Assembly: GCA_029780675.1 (NCBI GenBank)
Contig: JAKOYE010000099.1
Coordinates: 1-42,754 of the forward strand
Length of the DNA stretch: 42,754 nt
Direction: 5' to 3'
Source: Actinomycetes bacterium
GTDB lineage: Bacteria; Actinomycetota; Actinomycetes; Mycobacteriales; Mycobacteriaceae
The notes beneath the pieces are model-generated. The model worked only from the letters and a program-made list of their open reading frames with translations. It had not been told where the DNA came from and ran no database searches. The translations under genes and the position numbers were made by a program. Shown here one piece after another: positions 19,177 to 27,519 of this stretch. Within the stretch, counting starts at the first letter, position 1. Each line of letters begins with the position of its first letter.

Positions 19177-20417
19177 CGGCTTCGCCGTGGCGGATGGTCC
19201 GGGTACTCCGGACCATCCGGCTCGCTGCCCCGGTAGCGGACCCGGGACACCGGGTGGTGGTCCCGCTCGCCGCGGCGGGTGGTCGGCTCGGATCGCCGGC
19301 GCGCCGGACCGGGGTCCGACTCGTACCGCCGCGGCGGATCCTCGCTCCGACGCGATTCGTAGCCCCGGCGCGGCTCCCGGCTGCGGGGTTCGTAACCACT
19401 GCGGGGTTCGTAATCACGCGGTTCGTCATCACGGGGCTGGTAACCAGTCCGCGGTCCGTAATCAGCCAGGGGTTCGTACCCTCGGCGCGGCTCGTACCCC
19501 CTGCGGGGGGCGTAACCGCTGAGCGGCGGCTCGTCCGCCCCCCGTGCGTGGCGGGGTGCATAGCCGTTCCAGCCGTCACGTCCCTCACCGCGATCACGCC
19601 GAGAGCCCCGGGGTGCGTCACCCATCCCCGGGCCCCGCCCTGAGCCCCTTGCCGGACGCGGGCGGGCCGGCTCACCCGCGCCTTCGGCGGACGGTCTGAC
19701 GGGGCGACGGGTGGACTGCCGCCGCGGCTGATCGGACGGAATCCGTTCACCACGGTGCGAGCGGGTTGGGCGCTCCCGGGAGTCGCGGCCGGTGCGTGCC
19801 GTACGTGACGAGCGCCGTGCGGTCCCGGTCCGATCGATCCCGTGCCGGGGTCGCTCCTCATCGGAGGGGTCCACCCGGTTGAACAGCCGGGCTGCCAAGC
19901 CGCCGAAAAGCCCGGCCGCCCTGGCGCCGTAGCCGGACTCGGCCGGATCATCCTCTTCCACCGGATCAGAAGCGAACGATCCACTCCGCGGCGACGGGAG
20001 GTACCGGCGTCCCACGCCGACCAGCAGCACCGCCAACGCGGTGAACAGCATCAGCGGGAACCGCTCGATCAGCGGGTAACCGCAGGAGATCAGCAAGCCC
20101 TTCAGCCCGCTGAGTTCCTCGCCGCGAAACAGGAAGTAGGCCAACGGCACCGCGACGAACAGCAGCAGTGGCGGTTGGATCACCGCGGTGAAGATTCCCG
20201 ACTGGCGCACCGCCAGAACGGCGCCGACGCAGCCCAGGACGTAGCAGACGGCGAAGGTGGCACCCAGTTCGCGATGTCCACTGCCCGATTCGATCGCGAT
20301 ACCGAGCAGGGTGCCCGCGACCGCGATCACAACGGCAGCCCAGGCGGGCACGCCGGCGACTCCCGGGTATGCCGAACGGCGGGCGTGGGAAACCGCCGTC
20401 GTCCGCTCTGCTGGCAT
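19173..20417 (-). CDS. DUF6542-type membrane protein with long Arg/Tyr/Pro-rich tail
   Basis: This is the Rv1111c counterpart. ATG 20417 gives 414 residues. Residues 1-140 hold four membrane helices (about 24-42, 52-69, 76-95 and 118-135), the DUF6542 domain of unknown function. Residues about 142-414 are a highly charged, disordered-looking tail whose last third is built from imperfect GYEPR/GYAPR/DYEPR units (coding bases about 19225-19525), reading such as [19 protein letters not shown]. The frame is open further upstream to 20933, but that part is antisense to ychF and rejected. A basic, tyrosine-rich cytoplasmic tail suggests interaction with nucleic acid, acidic lipid or a kinase partner; this is only inference. 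Confidence 0.88.
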   Translation of the reverse strand: MPAERTTAVSHARRSAYPGVAGVPAWAAVVIAVAGTLLGIAIESGSGHRELGATFAVCYVLGCVGAVLAVRQSGIFTAVIQPPLLLFVAVPLAYFLFRGEELSGLKGLLISCGYPLIERFPLMLFTALAVLLVGVGRRYLPSPRSGSFASDPVEEDDPAESGYGARAAGLFGGLAARLFNRVDPSDEERPRHGIDRTGTARRSSRTARTGRDSRERPTRSHRGERIPSDQPRRQSTRRPVRPSAEGAGEPARPRPARGSGRGPGMGDAPRGSRRDRGEGRDGWNGYAPRHARGADEPPLSGYAPRRGYEPRRGYEPLADYGPRTGYQPRDDEPRDYEPRSGYEPRSREPRRGYESRRSEDPPRRYESDPGPARRRSEPTTRRGERDHHPVSRVRYRGSEPDGPEYPDHPPRRSR

Positions 20418-20519
20418 CCTTAGACCGTACCGGCTCACCTGCGGCGGACCGTGCCAGCGCGCCCGGCGTGGCTGCGGGCGGGGAGTCGCTTTGGGTGGTT
20501 CTCCTAGACTTGGCAACCC

Positions 20520-21611
20520 GTGAGCCTCAGCCTCGGAATCGTCGGTCTGCCCAATGTCGGGAAATCCACCCTGTTCAACGCGCTGACCCGCAACAACGTG
20601 TTGGCTGCCAACTATCCGTTCGCGACCATCGAGCCCAACGAGGGCGTCGTTCCGCTGCCCGACCCGCGGCTGACCAAGCTCGCCGAGATCTTCTCCTCGG
20701 AGCGGATCCTGCCGGCGCCGGTCACCTTCGTCGACATCGCCGGCATCGTGAAGGGCGCCTCCGAGGGCGCCGGATTGGGCAACAAGTTCCTGGCCAACAT
20801 CCGGGAATGTGACGCCATCTGCCAGGTGGTCCGGGTGTTCGCCGACGACGACGTCGTCCATGTGGACGGCAAGGTCGATCCACGGTCGGACATCGAGGTG
20901 ATCGAGACCGAACTCATCCTGGCCGACATGCAAACCCTGGAGAAGGCGCTGCCACGTCTCGAGAAGGAAGCCCGCACCAACAAGGACCGCAAGGGCATCT
21001 ACGACGCGGCGGTGGCAGCCCAGGCGGTGCTCGATTCCGGCACGACGTTGTTCGCCGCGCAGGTCGACACCGCGCTGTTACGGGAACTGAACCTGCTGAC
21101 GGTCAAGCCCTTCCTGTACGTCTTCAACTGCGACGAGACGATCCTGGGAGACAAGGCCCGGGTCGCCGAACTGCGGGCGCTGGTCGCCCCGGCCGACGCG
21201 GTGTTCCTCGACGCGAAGATCGAGGCGGAACTGCAGGAACTCGACGACGAGTCGGCGGCCGAACTGCTGGAGTCCATCGGCCAGGACGAGCGGGGACTCG
21301 ATGCCCTGGCCCGGGCGGGCTTCCACACCCTGAAACTGCAGACCTATCTGACCGCGGGGCCCAAGGAGGCCCGGGCCTGGGTGATCCACCAGGGAGATAC
21401 GGCACCGAAGGCCGCCGGGGTGATCCACTCGGACTTCGAGAAGGGGTTCATCAAGGCCGAGGTGGTGTCCTTCGACGATCTGGTGGCTGCCGGGTCGATG
21501 GCGGCGGCCAAGGCCGCCGGGAAGGTTCGCATCGAGGGCAAGGACTATGTGATGGTGGACGGCGATGTGGTCGAATTCCGTCACGGCGCAACCACCAAGC
21601 CGAGCAAGTAG
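20520..21611 (+). CDS. ychF: Redox-regulated ATPase YchF (Obg/OLA1 family)
   Basis: This is a ribosome-associated P-loop ATPase of the OLA1/YchF group. GTG 20520 starts the standard 363-residue protein. Seen: G1 GLPNVGKSTLFNAL at residues 8-21, NYPFATIEPNEGVVPLPD, G3 DIAGIVKGASEGAGLGNKF, a helical insert, NCDE in place of the GTPase NKxD (consistent with ATP preference), and a C-terminal TGS domain with HTLKLQTYLTAGPKEARAW. It is the counterpart of Rv1112 and marks the left border of the variable block that follows. The next gene begins 62 bp downstream on the same strand. Confidence 0.97.
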   Translation: MSLSLGIVGLPNVGKSTLFNALTRNNVLAANYPFATIEPNEGVVPLPDPRLTKLAEIFSSERILPAPVTFVDIAGIVKGASEGAGLGNKFLANIRECDAICQVVRVFADDDVVHVDGKVDPRSDIEVIETELILADMQTLEKALPRLEKEARTNKDRKGIYDAAVAAQAVLDSGTTLFAAQVDTALLRELNLLTVKPFLYVFNCDETILGDKARVAELRALVAPADAVFLDAKIEAELQELDDESAAELLESIGQDERGLDALARAGFHTLKLQTYLTAGPKEARAWVIHQGDTAPKAAGVIHSDFEKGFIKAEVVSFDDLVAAGSMAAAKAAGKVRIEGKDYVMVDGDVVEFRHGATTKPSK

Positions 21612-21632
21612 GCAAGCCGGGCGCGTAGGCAA
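21608..21632 (+). repeat. 8-bp direct repeat spanning the ychF stop
   Basis: GTAGGCAA occurs at 21608-21615 and 21625-21632 (period 17). The first copy contains the ychF TAG (21609-21611); the second brings another TAG. The intergenic piece also holds a perfect short palindrome, GCGGGA-G-TCCCGC, at 21638-21650. Confidence 0.7.
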
Positions 21633-21673
21633 TGCAGGCGGGAGTCCCGCTCGATCGGGGGAGGCGGGATCAC

Positions 21674-23821
21674 ATGTCAAGCGGCGTTCGTCTGGAACTG
21701 CGGAACCGGCGCTTCCTGCCGGGATGTGCCTTCGGACTCGCCGAGCCCACCGCTCTGGTGGAGTTGGCGGTCACCGGCGTTGACACGTTCGATGCGGCTA
21801 CTGAACAGCGGCTGAAGGCCCGCGCGGGCGCCTTCTACCCGGAGGAGAACTACTACCTGTTCTTCGGTGTCGATGAGCAGGACTGGCCCGCACCGTTTCT
21901 GGTCGACGGCGCCGCCGGCCCGTGCACCCCGGCGCAGCGGTTGGGTCAGTGGGTGGTGGCACTCACCGTCATCCTGCAGCGCTGGGCCTACGACGTCGCG
22001 TTCCGTGGTGCCGTCGTCGACGCCGATCCCAGCCGGCTACTCCTGGCCATCCCGTGGCGGCAGCAATCGGTGTTCTCCGGTGCGCTCGAACTGGCGGTGC
22101 GACTGATCCCGTTGTGGTCGGAACCGGAGCCCGACGCTGCCGACCTGGCCGAGGTCACCGATTACTTCCACACCGGACTGGAAGCTCTGCACACGTCGGG
22201 GCTCGTGCTCGACGGACTGCGCTTCGCCCAGGCCGCCGTGGCGCGCGATATCCCGATCGCGATCACGCTGGGGTTTCTGCGCCTGGGCTGGGGCGCTGAT
22301 GCCGAGCTGCTGCACGGGACCTTCACCGGGCACACCGGTTGGATCGCCCACTGCACGGCGAAGGACAAGATCGCCACGAGTTCGTTGTTGGGGGCGGTGG
22401 GTGTGCCGGTCCCCGCCATGCGGGTGGTGGCCGATTACGAGGGGGCCGAGTCGGCGGCGGCCGAACTGGGGTGGCCGGTGGTGATCAAGCCGCCGGCTCT
22501 CGATATGAGCGCCGGGATCGTCCCGGGTATCGACAGCACCGACAAGCTGCGCAGCGCGTTCGCCGCCGCGGCCGCGCTGAGCCCTGGCCGGGTGATGGTC
22601 GAAAAACACGTTCCCGGAGACTCGCACCGGCTGCTGGTGGTTCACGGCCGGCTGCTGGACGCGGTCCGCCGGATCCCTCCCGAGGTCACCGGCGACGGCG
22701 TGCACTCGATCGCCGAACTGATCGTCATCGCCAACGCCGATCCACGCCGCGCAGTCGTCGTCAAGCCGGTCAAACTCGACGACGAGGGCGTCGAGTTCCT
22801 GCGCGAACAGGGCCTGGATGAAACCTCGGTGCCCGAGAAGGGCCAGGTGGTGCGGTTTGCGCACCTGACCTACCGGCGAGTCGGCGGGTACGCAGAGGAT
22901 GTGTCGACGGTGATCCACCCGGACAACCGCGCCCTCGCCGAACGGGTGGCCAGGGTGGCGCAGCTCGATATCGCCGGGGTGGACCTGCTGATCGAGGACA
23001 TCAGCCGATCCTGGCGCGAGGTGGGCGGATGCGTGTGCGAGGTCAACTCCCAGCCCGCGCTGATGCCGCACTGGCTCGCCCGGCCGGACTGGGACGTCAA
23101 CGGCGAGATCCTCGACCTGCTGATCGCCGGCCGCCCGATGCGGATCCCCACCGCGGCCGTGGTCGGAGTCGGTGAGACTGGCGCCACCGCCCTTCTGCTG
23201 CAAGAGATTTGGGAGGCGACGGGCAGACGTACCGGGGTCTGCACCACGGAGGTGCTGCGCATCGGGGACGACGTCGTCAGTACCGACAACCTCGCCGGGC
23301 AACCCGGAACCCACATGATCCTCGCCGACCCGGGCGTCGAGGCGGCGGTTTTCGAGGTGCCCACTGACAACCTCATCGAACTCGGGCATGGCTGCGATCG
23401 CTACGACGTCGTCGCGATCCTCGGCACCGACGCCGACGTGGTGGATTTACATACCGACGTCCTGCATCGGGCGCACCGGGCGATCGTCGTCAACGCCGAC
23501 GACCCGCTCTGCATGGACCTACGGCTGCGGATTCCGGGGCCACGCCACGTGCTGGTGACCCGGGATGCCGGTTCGGTGGCGCTGCACTGCGCGGTGGGCG
23601 GTGATGCGGTGTTCATCGAGACCGTCGACGGGCAGAACTGGCTCACGCTGGCGGAGGGGGAGAACCGGACCCGATTGATGTGTCCGGTCGGCAGCGGCCC
23701 GGCGCCACTCCCGGTCCTCTTCGCCGCCGCGGTGGCCTGGGCGCAGGGCGTCGACGCCGACGTCATCGGCACCGTGCTGGCCTCCGGTGACCCCACCGCC
23801 CCGGCGGATCCCGAACGGTAA
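21674..23821 (+). CDS. Cyanophycin-synthetase-like protein A with degenerate Mur-ligase domain
   Basis: ATG 21674 (GGGGGAGG upstream, and colinearity with protein B) gives 715 residues. N-domain: about 1-225. ATP-grasp: about 226-490, with WPVVIKPP, EKHVPGDSHRLLVVHGRLLDAV, VTGDGVHSI, ISRSWREVGG and the metal-binding E456-V-N458. Mur-like part: about 492-715. Compared with B, the P-loop GTNGKTTT reads GVGETGAT (catalytic Lys becomes Thr502), DHLG is deleted, the ATP-grasp NISTGG reads YRRVGG, and the glycine-rich loop after KP is altered. The C-terminal ligase domain (DYAHNPAG in B) is missing altogether. The family builds isopeptide-linked amino acid chains with ATP. A cannot perform the Mur-type step and may be a pseudoenzyme subunit or a one-step ligase. 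The frame is intact with normal codon use, so it is not a decaying pseudogene. Confidence 0.85.
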   Translation: MSSGVRLELRNRRFLPGCAFGLAEPTALVELAVTGVDTFDAATEQRLKARAGAFYPEENYYLFFGVDEQDWPAPFLVDGAAGPCTPAQRLGQWVVALTVILQRWAYDVAFRGAVVDADPSRLLLAIPWRQQSVFSGALELAVRLIPLWSEPEPDAADLAEVTDYFHTGLEALHTSGLVLDGLRFAQAAVARDIPIAITLGFLRLGWGADAELLHGTFTGHTGWIAHCTAKDKIATSSLLGAVGVPVPAMRVVADYEGAESAAAELGWPVVIKPPALDMSAGIVPGIDSTDKLRSAFAAAAALSPGRVMVEKHVPGDSHRLLVVHGRLLDAVRRIPPEVTGDGVHSIAELIVIANADPRRAVVVKPVKLDDEGVEFLREQGLDETSVPEKGQVVRFAHLTYRRVGGYAEDVSTVIHPDNRALAERVARVAQLDIAGVDLLIEDISRSWREVGGCVCEVNSQPALMPHWLARPDWDVNGEILDLLIAGRPMRIPTAAVVGVGETGATALLLQEIWEATGRRTGVCTTEVLRIGDDVVSTDNLAGQPGTHMILADPGVEAAVFEVPTDNLIELGHGCDRYDVVAILGTDADVVDLHTDVLHRAHRAIVVNADDPLCMDLRLRIPGPRHVLVTRDAGSVALHCAVGGDAVFIETVDGQNWLTLAEGENRTRLMCPVGSGPAPLPVLFAAAVAWAQGVDADVIGTVLASGDPTAPADPER

Positions 23822-23832
23822 GCCTCGGCGGT

Positions 23833-24687
23833 TCAGTCGCTCTGCCGCAGAAACGACACCACCGCCTCGCTGAAGGCGTCATTGTCGTCGCCGGCCGCGG
23901 TGTGCCCGGCGTCGGACAGTTCCACGAACCGGGCGTGCGGCACCTTGGCCAGAAAGTCGGCCACACCCTCGCTGCTCACGACGTCGGAAAGCTTGCCGCG
24001 AATCAACAGGATGGGAATCCGGAGGGCGACGGCCTCGCTCTCGAGCATGTCGACGTCGACGAACGGGTCACTTCCCGCGGAGGTGACGAATGCCGGATCC
24101 CAGTGCCAGTGCCACCGACCGCCCCGGTACCGCAGGTTCTTCTTCAGGCCCTCGGTGCTCTGCGGCCGTCGGCGATGCGGGAGATAGTCGGCGATGGCAT
24201 CGGCAGCCTGCTCCAGGGTCGCGAAACCGTGCACGTGCCTGGTCATGAAGTCGCGGATCCGGTGGCTGCCCTCGCTTTCGAATCGGGGCACCACATCCAC
24301 CAGCACGAGTTTGGTCACCCGCTGCGGGCCCGCGCGGTACGCCACCTTGATGCCGGTCAGGCCGCCCATGCTGGCGCCGATCAGCACGACCGGGCGCCCG
24401 ATCAGGTCGAGCACCGCCAGGACGTCCTGGGCGAGGGCGTCGACGGTGTAGTCGCCGTTCGGGGAGCGATCGCTGTCGCCGTGCCCACGGGCGTCGAGTG
24501 CCACGACGTGGAACCCGTTGTCGGCCAGTAACTGCCCGGTGTTCTTCCAGGAGAGCCGATTCTGGCCTCCGCCGTGCAGCATGAGGACCGTCGGCTGCCC
24601 TGGGAGGTCCTGGTTGCGGTTCCATTCGTCGGCCACCAGAGTGAGCGAGTCGGCGACCGGGAACTCTGCGGTCGTGGGACCGGTCAT
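23833..24687 (-). CDS. Alpha/beta-fold hydrolase between the two synthetase-like genes
   Basis: This is a serine hydrolase of 284 residues without signal peptide, hence cytosolic. Seen: oxyanion-hole HGGGQNRLSW (about 38-47), ALDARGHGDSD, the nucleophile elbow GASMGG with Ser106, an acid candidate in GKLSDVVS and the C-terminal DAGHT with His262. A cap region of about 60 residues contains HRRRPQSTEGLKKNLRYRGG. ATG 24687 has no obvious ribosome site. It converges on gene A (11-bp gap) and diverges from gene B across a 135-bp region with an inverted repeat. Position suggests it hydrolyses, or releases, the product of the A/B system, but the family is too broad to prove this. Confidence 0.88.
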   Translation of the reverse strand: MTGPTTAEFPVADSLTLVADEWNRNQDLPGQPTVLMLHGGGQNRLSWKNTGQLLADNGFHVVALDARGHGDSDRSPNGDYTVDALAQDVLAVLDLIGRPVVLIGASMGGLTGIKVAYRAGPQRVTKLVLVDVVPRFESEGSHRIRDFMTRHVHGFATLEQAADAIADYLPHRRRPQSTEGLKKNLRYRGGRWHWHWDPAFVTSAGSDPFVDVDMLESEAVALRIPILLIRGKLSDVVSSEGVADFLAKVPHARFVELSDAGHTAAGDDNDAFSEAVVSFLRQSD

Positions 24688-24697
24688 GGACGGCCAC

Positions 24698-24721
24698 GTT
24701 ACCCGGGCCGATGTGGGTAAC
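24698..24721. promoter_or_regulatory. Inverted repeat in the hydrolase / synthetase-B divergent promoter
   Basis: GTTACCC (24698-24704) and GGGTAAC (24715-24721) are perfect inverted copies separated by 10 bases, between the two divergent starts (24687 and 24823). Arm length and spacing fit a dimeric transcription factor site. No regulator gene lies in the window next to it. Confidence 0.5.
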
Positions 24722-24822
24722 CTCTAGCCGGTGATCGGGTGGTGGGTTCCGGAGCAACCGGGCATCGGTCACCATGTTATGCGCCCGGCACCGGGTTCGG
24801 TATCCGCAGTTCGGGAGCGGTG

Positions 24823-27519
24823 ATGGGCGAGGGTCCGCTGAGACTGCGCATCGAGGATGAGCGACTTTTCCGCGGCTGTACCGCCGGACTGCACCAGCGG
24901 ACTGCTGTGGTCACCGTCTGTATCGAAGGCCTCGACGGTGTCGCGAGCGCCGATGGACTTTTCCCGGGCCTCCGGGCCGGACTGGTGGCGTTGTTTCCGG
25001 AGGATCCGTTGTTCGGGATCAGTCCGGCGGATTGGCCGTCGGTAGTGCTCATGGGGCCGACGCAGGGTGAGCTGTCCGTGCCGGGACGGGTGGGCGAGTG
25101 GATCGTCGCTGTGACCGTCGCCCTTCAGCGGTGGGCCAGAGACCCCGCCCATCGAGGACGGGTGCTCGGTAGCGAGTCGGGACGTGTTCGACTCGCCCTC
25201 CCGTGGCAACGCCAGGGTGTTCTGACTGACTGCCTGCGCCTCGCCCTGCGGTTGATCGAACTGTGGTCGGACCCTTCGCCCGCCCCGGCCCGAGACATCA
25301 CCGCGGTCATCCGCCCCGGAATGGAAGAGGCCAGGAAGTTCGGGCTGCCGCCCAGCGCGCTGCGGTACGCATTGGCAGCCGCTGAGCGGGGCATTCCGGT
25401 CGAGGTCCAGTCCGGCCATGTGCAGTACGGGTGGGGAAGATCCGCCCTGCGGATGGCCGACAATTTCAGCGGCAGAACCGGTTTCGTCGCCGCGCTGCTC
25501 GCGGGAAACAAGCTTCGCACGATGCAGGTGTTGTGTGGTTCTGCCGTCCCGATACCCCGAGGCGACCTCGCTTCGTCGTTCGACGAGGCGCTGACGTTGG
25601 CCGATTCGCTCGGTTGGCCAGTGGTCGCCAAGCCCGTCGACCAGGAACAGGCACGTGGGGTGACACTTCAGATCCAGGACGAGGCGGCCCTGCGCCACGC
25701 CTACGAAGCCGCCGCCCACTACAGCCCGGGACAGGTTGTCATCGAGAAGCACGTCGACGGGGATGATCACCGGCTTCTCGTCGTCGAGGGAACGCTGCTC
25801 GCCGCCGCACGCCGACTCCCGGCCGGAATCACCGGAGACGGGGTGAGCAGCGTGGAAGAACTGGTGGAATGTCTGAACGCCGATCCGCGGCGCGGGACCG
25901 AATTCCACAGTCTGATGAAGAAGGTCGTCCTCGATGCCGAGGCGCTGGAACTGTTGGTCGAGGCGGGTGTTACCGCCGAGTCGGTTCCGGCGGCCGGGCG
26001 CTGGATTCCTTTGCGTCGCACCCCTAATATCAGCACCGGCGGGACGGCTGTCGACGTCACCGCGGTGGTCCATCCGGACAATCGGAACCTCGCCGAGCGG
26101 GTGGCGCGCATCGTCGGCCTGGACATCGCCGGGATCGACTTCCTGTCGCCCGACATCTCCCGGTCCTGGCGCGAAGTCGGCGGAGTCGTCTGTGAAGTCA
26201 ACGCCCAGCCGGGATTCCGGCCGCACTGGATCAGTGACCCGGAGCGGGATCTCAATGGTGAGATCCTGGACGTTCTCCTGGCAGGCCGCTCGGGCCGGAT
26301 TCCGACCGCGGCGATCACCGGGACGAACGGAAAGACCACAACGGCACTGATGCTGCACCACATCTGGATGTCCACCGGTGCGGTGGCCGCGGTGTGCACC
26401 ACCCAGCAGGTGAAGATCGGTGGCGATATCGTCAGCGTCGACAACCTGTCCGGCTATCCAGGCGGCAGGATCATGCTCAACGACTCGGCGACAGAGGTTG
26501 CCGTGATCGAGGTGCCGCGGAAGGGCCTACTCGAATTCGGGCACCCCTGTGACCGATACGACGTGGCCGCGCTGCTGAACATCTCAGACGATCATCTCGG
26601 TGTCGACGGAATCGACACCATTGAGCAGATGGCGGAACTCAAAGCGGAGGTGCTGGAGCGAGCCCACGGCGCGGTGGTGGTCAATGCCGACGATCCGCAG
26701 TGTCTGTCGGTGTTGGCCCGCGCTGGCACCCGCCGGCACATCTTGGTGGCAGAGGATCCGACCGCGGGGCCCATCGCGCGGCACATCGCCGACGGTGGTG
26801 AGGCCGTCGTCCTGTCGGAGCGCTGCGGGCAGCGGTGCATCATGCTCGCGGTCGGCGCCGAGTCGACCATGATCATGCCGGTCGACGAGGTGCCGGCCAC
26901 GATGGACGGTCTGCTGCGGGTCAATGTGAGCAACGCGATGTTCGCCGCTGCACTCGCGTGGGCCCAGGGCCTCGACCTTCCCGTCATCAGAACCGCGTTG
27001 GGAAGCTTCACCAACTCGGCTGACCAGAACCCGGGCCGCTACAACGTCCTCGACGGTCTTCCCTTTCGGGTCCTGCTGGACTACGCCCACAACCCGGCCG
27101 GAGTGGACGAATTGTGTCGGGTCGTCTCCGAGCTTCCGGTCACCGGCCGCAGGATCGTGTGCAACCTGCACGCGGGTACCCGTCATCCGAGCCATCTGAC
27201 GTCGGTGATGGCGGTACTGGCGAAGACGTTCGACGTATTCGTTCTGGGTGCCTATCCGGAGGAGGTGAATCCCGCCTACGCCGCCGAGACCGCTGACCCG
27301 TTGGCGGCGATGCTGGCGAGGTCGGCCGCCCTGCTCAACGACGCCGGGGTGAACCCCGGCATGGTCACCGCTGTGCCCGACCCGATGGTTGCGATGCGGA
27401 CGGCACTGAGTTTGGGCCGGCCCGGGGATCTGGTGGTTCTGATGGCCGCACCGGAGGAGGCACTGCCCGTCGTGGCGGCCCTGCGCGACGACGGCGGGCC
27501 GGTACCCTCTACGCGGTGA
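24823..27519 (+). CDS. Cyanophycin-synthetase-like protein B (ATP-grasp plus Mur ligase)
   Basis: ATG 24823 follows GGGAG (24813-24817) with correct spacing; product 898 residues, close to CphA (about 870-900). N-domain: about 1-225. ATP-grasp: about 226-490, with WPVVAKP (Lys270), EKHVDGDDHRLLVVEGTLLAA, ITGDGVSSV, the CphA-like NISTGG (402-407), VVHPDN, ISRSWREVGG and E458-V-N460. Mur ligase: about 495-880, with P-loop GTNGKTTT (500-507), NISDDHLG (586-593), VVNADDP and DYAHNPAG (753-760). The CphA stretch ETARGGILR reads EVPRKGLLE here, and PGDRRD reads AGTRHPSHL. The family ligates amino acids to a growing chain using ATP at two sites. With no cyanophycinase nearby and altered motifs, the product is probably not cyanophycin. 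The stop overlaps the next gene as GTGA. Confidence 0.9.
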   Translation: MGEGPLRLRIEDERLFRGCTAGLHQRTAVVTVCIEGLDGVASADGLFPGLRAGLVALFPEDPLFGISPADWPSVVLMGPTQGELSVPGRVGEWIVAVTVALQRWARDPAHRGRVLGSESGRVRLALPWQRQGVLTDCLRLALRLIELWSDPSPAPARDITAVIRPGMEEARKFGLPPSALRYALAAAERGIPVEVQSGHVQYGWGRSALRMADNFSGRTGFVAALLAGNKLRTMQVLCGSAVPIPRGDLASSFDEALTLADSLGWPVVAKPVDQEQARGVTLQIQDEAALRHAYEAAAHYSPGQVVIEKHVDGDDHRLLVVEGTLLAAARRLPAGITGDGVSSVEELVECLNADPRRGTEFHSLMKKVVLDAEALELLVEAGVTAESVPAAGRWIPLRRTPNISTGGTAVDVTAVVHPDNRNLAERVARIVGLDIAGIDFLSPDISRSWREVGGVVCEVNAQPGFRPHWISDPERDLNGEILDVLLAGRSGRIPTAAITGTNGKTTTALMLHHIWMSTGAVAAVCTTQQVKIGGDIVSVDNLSGYPGGRIMLNDSATEVAVIEVPRKGLLEFGHPCDRYDVAALLNISDDHLGVDGIDTIEQMAELKAEVLERAHGAVVVNADDPQCLSVLARAGTRRHILVAEDPTAGPIARHIADGGEAVVLSERCGQRCIMLAVGAESTMIMPVDEVPATMDGLLRVNVSNAMFAAALAWAQGLDLPVIRTALGSFTNSADQNPGRYNVLDGLPFRVLLDYAHNPAGVDELCRVVSELPVTGRRIVCNLHAGTRHPSHLTSVMAVLAKTFDVFVLGAYPEEVNPAYAAETADPLAAMLARSAALLNDAGVNPGMVTAVPDPMVAMRTALSLGRPGDLVVLMAAPEEALPVVAALRDDGGPVPSTR

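Noticed and set aside
19225..19525. Repeated GGTTCGTA-like units, considered as a CRISPR-like or minisatellite array
   Set aside because: The units are irregular, in frame and encode the GYEPR-type tail of the DUF6542 protein; there is no repeat-spacer regularity.
21638..21650. Palindrome GCGGGA-G-TCCCGC before synthetase A
   Set aside because: Six-base arms in very GC-rich DNA next to a duplication; possible regulatory role but no independent support.
21674..23821. Synthetase A as a pseudogene
   Set aside because: The frame is intact over 715 codons with normal codon use and a good ribosome site, and lesions are confined to catalytic motifs, which fits a maintained pseudoenzyme better than decay.
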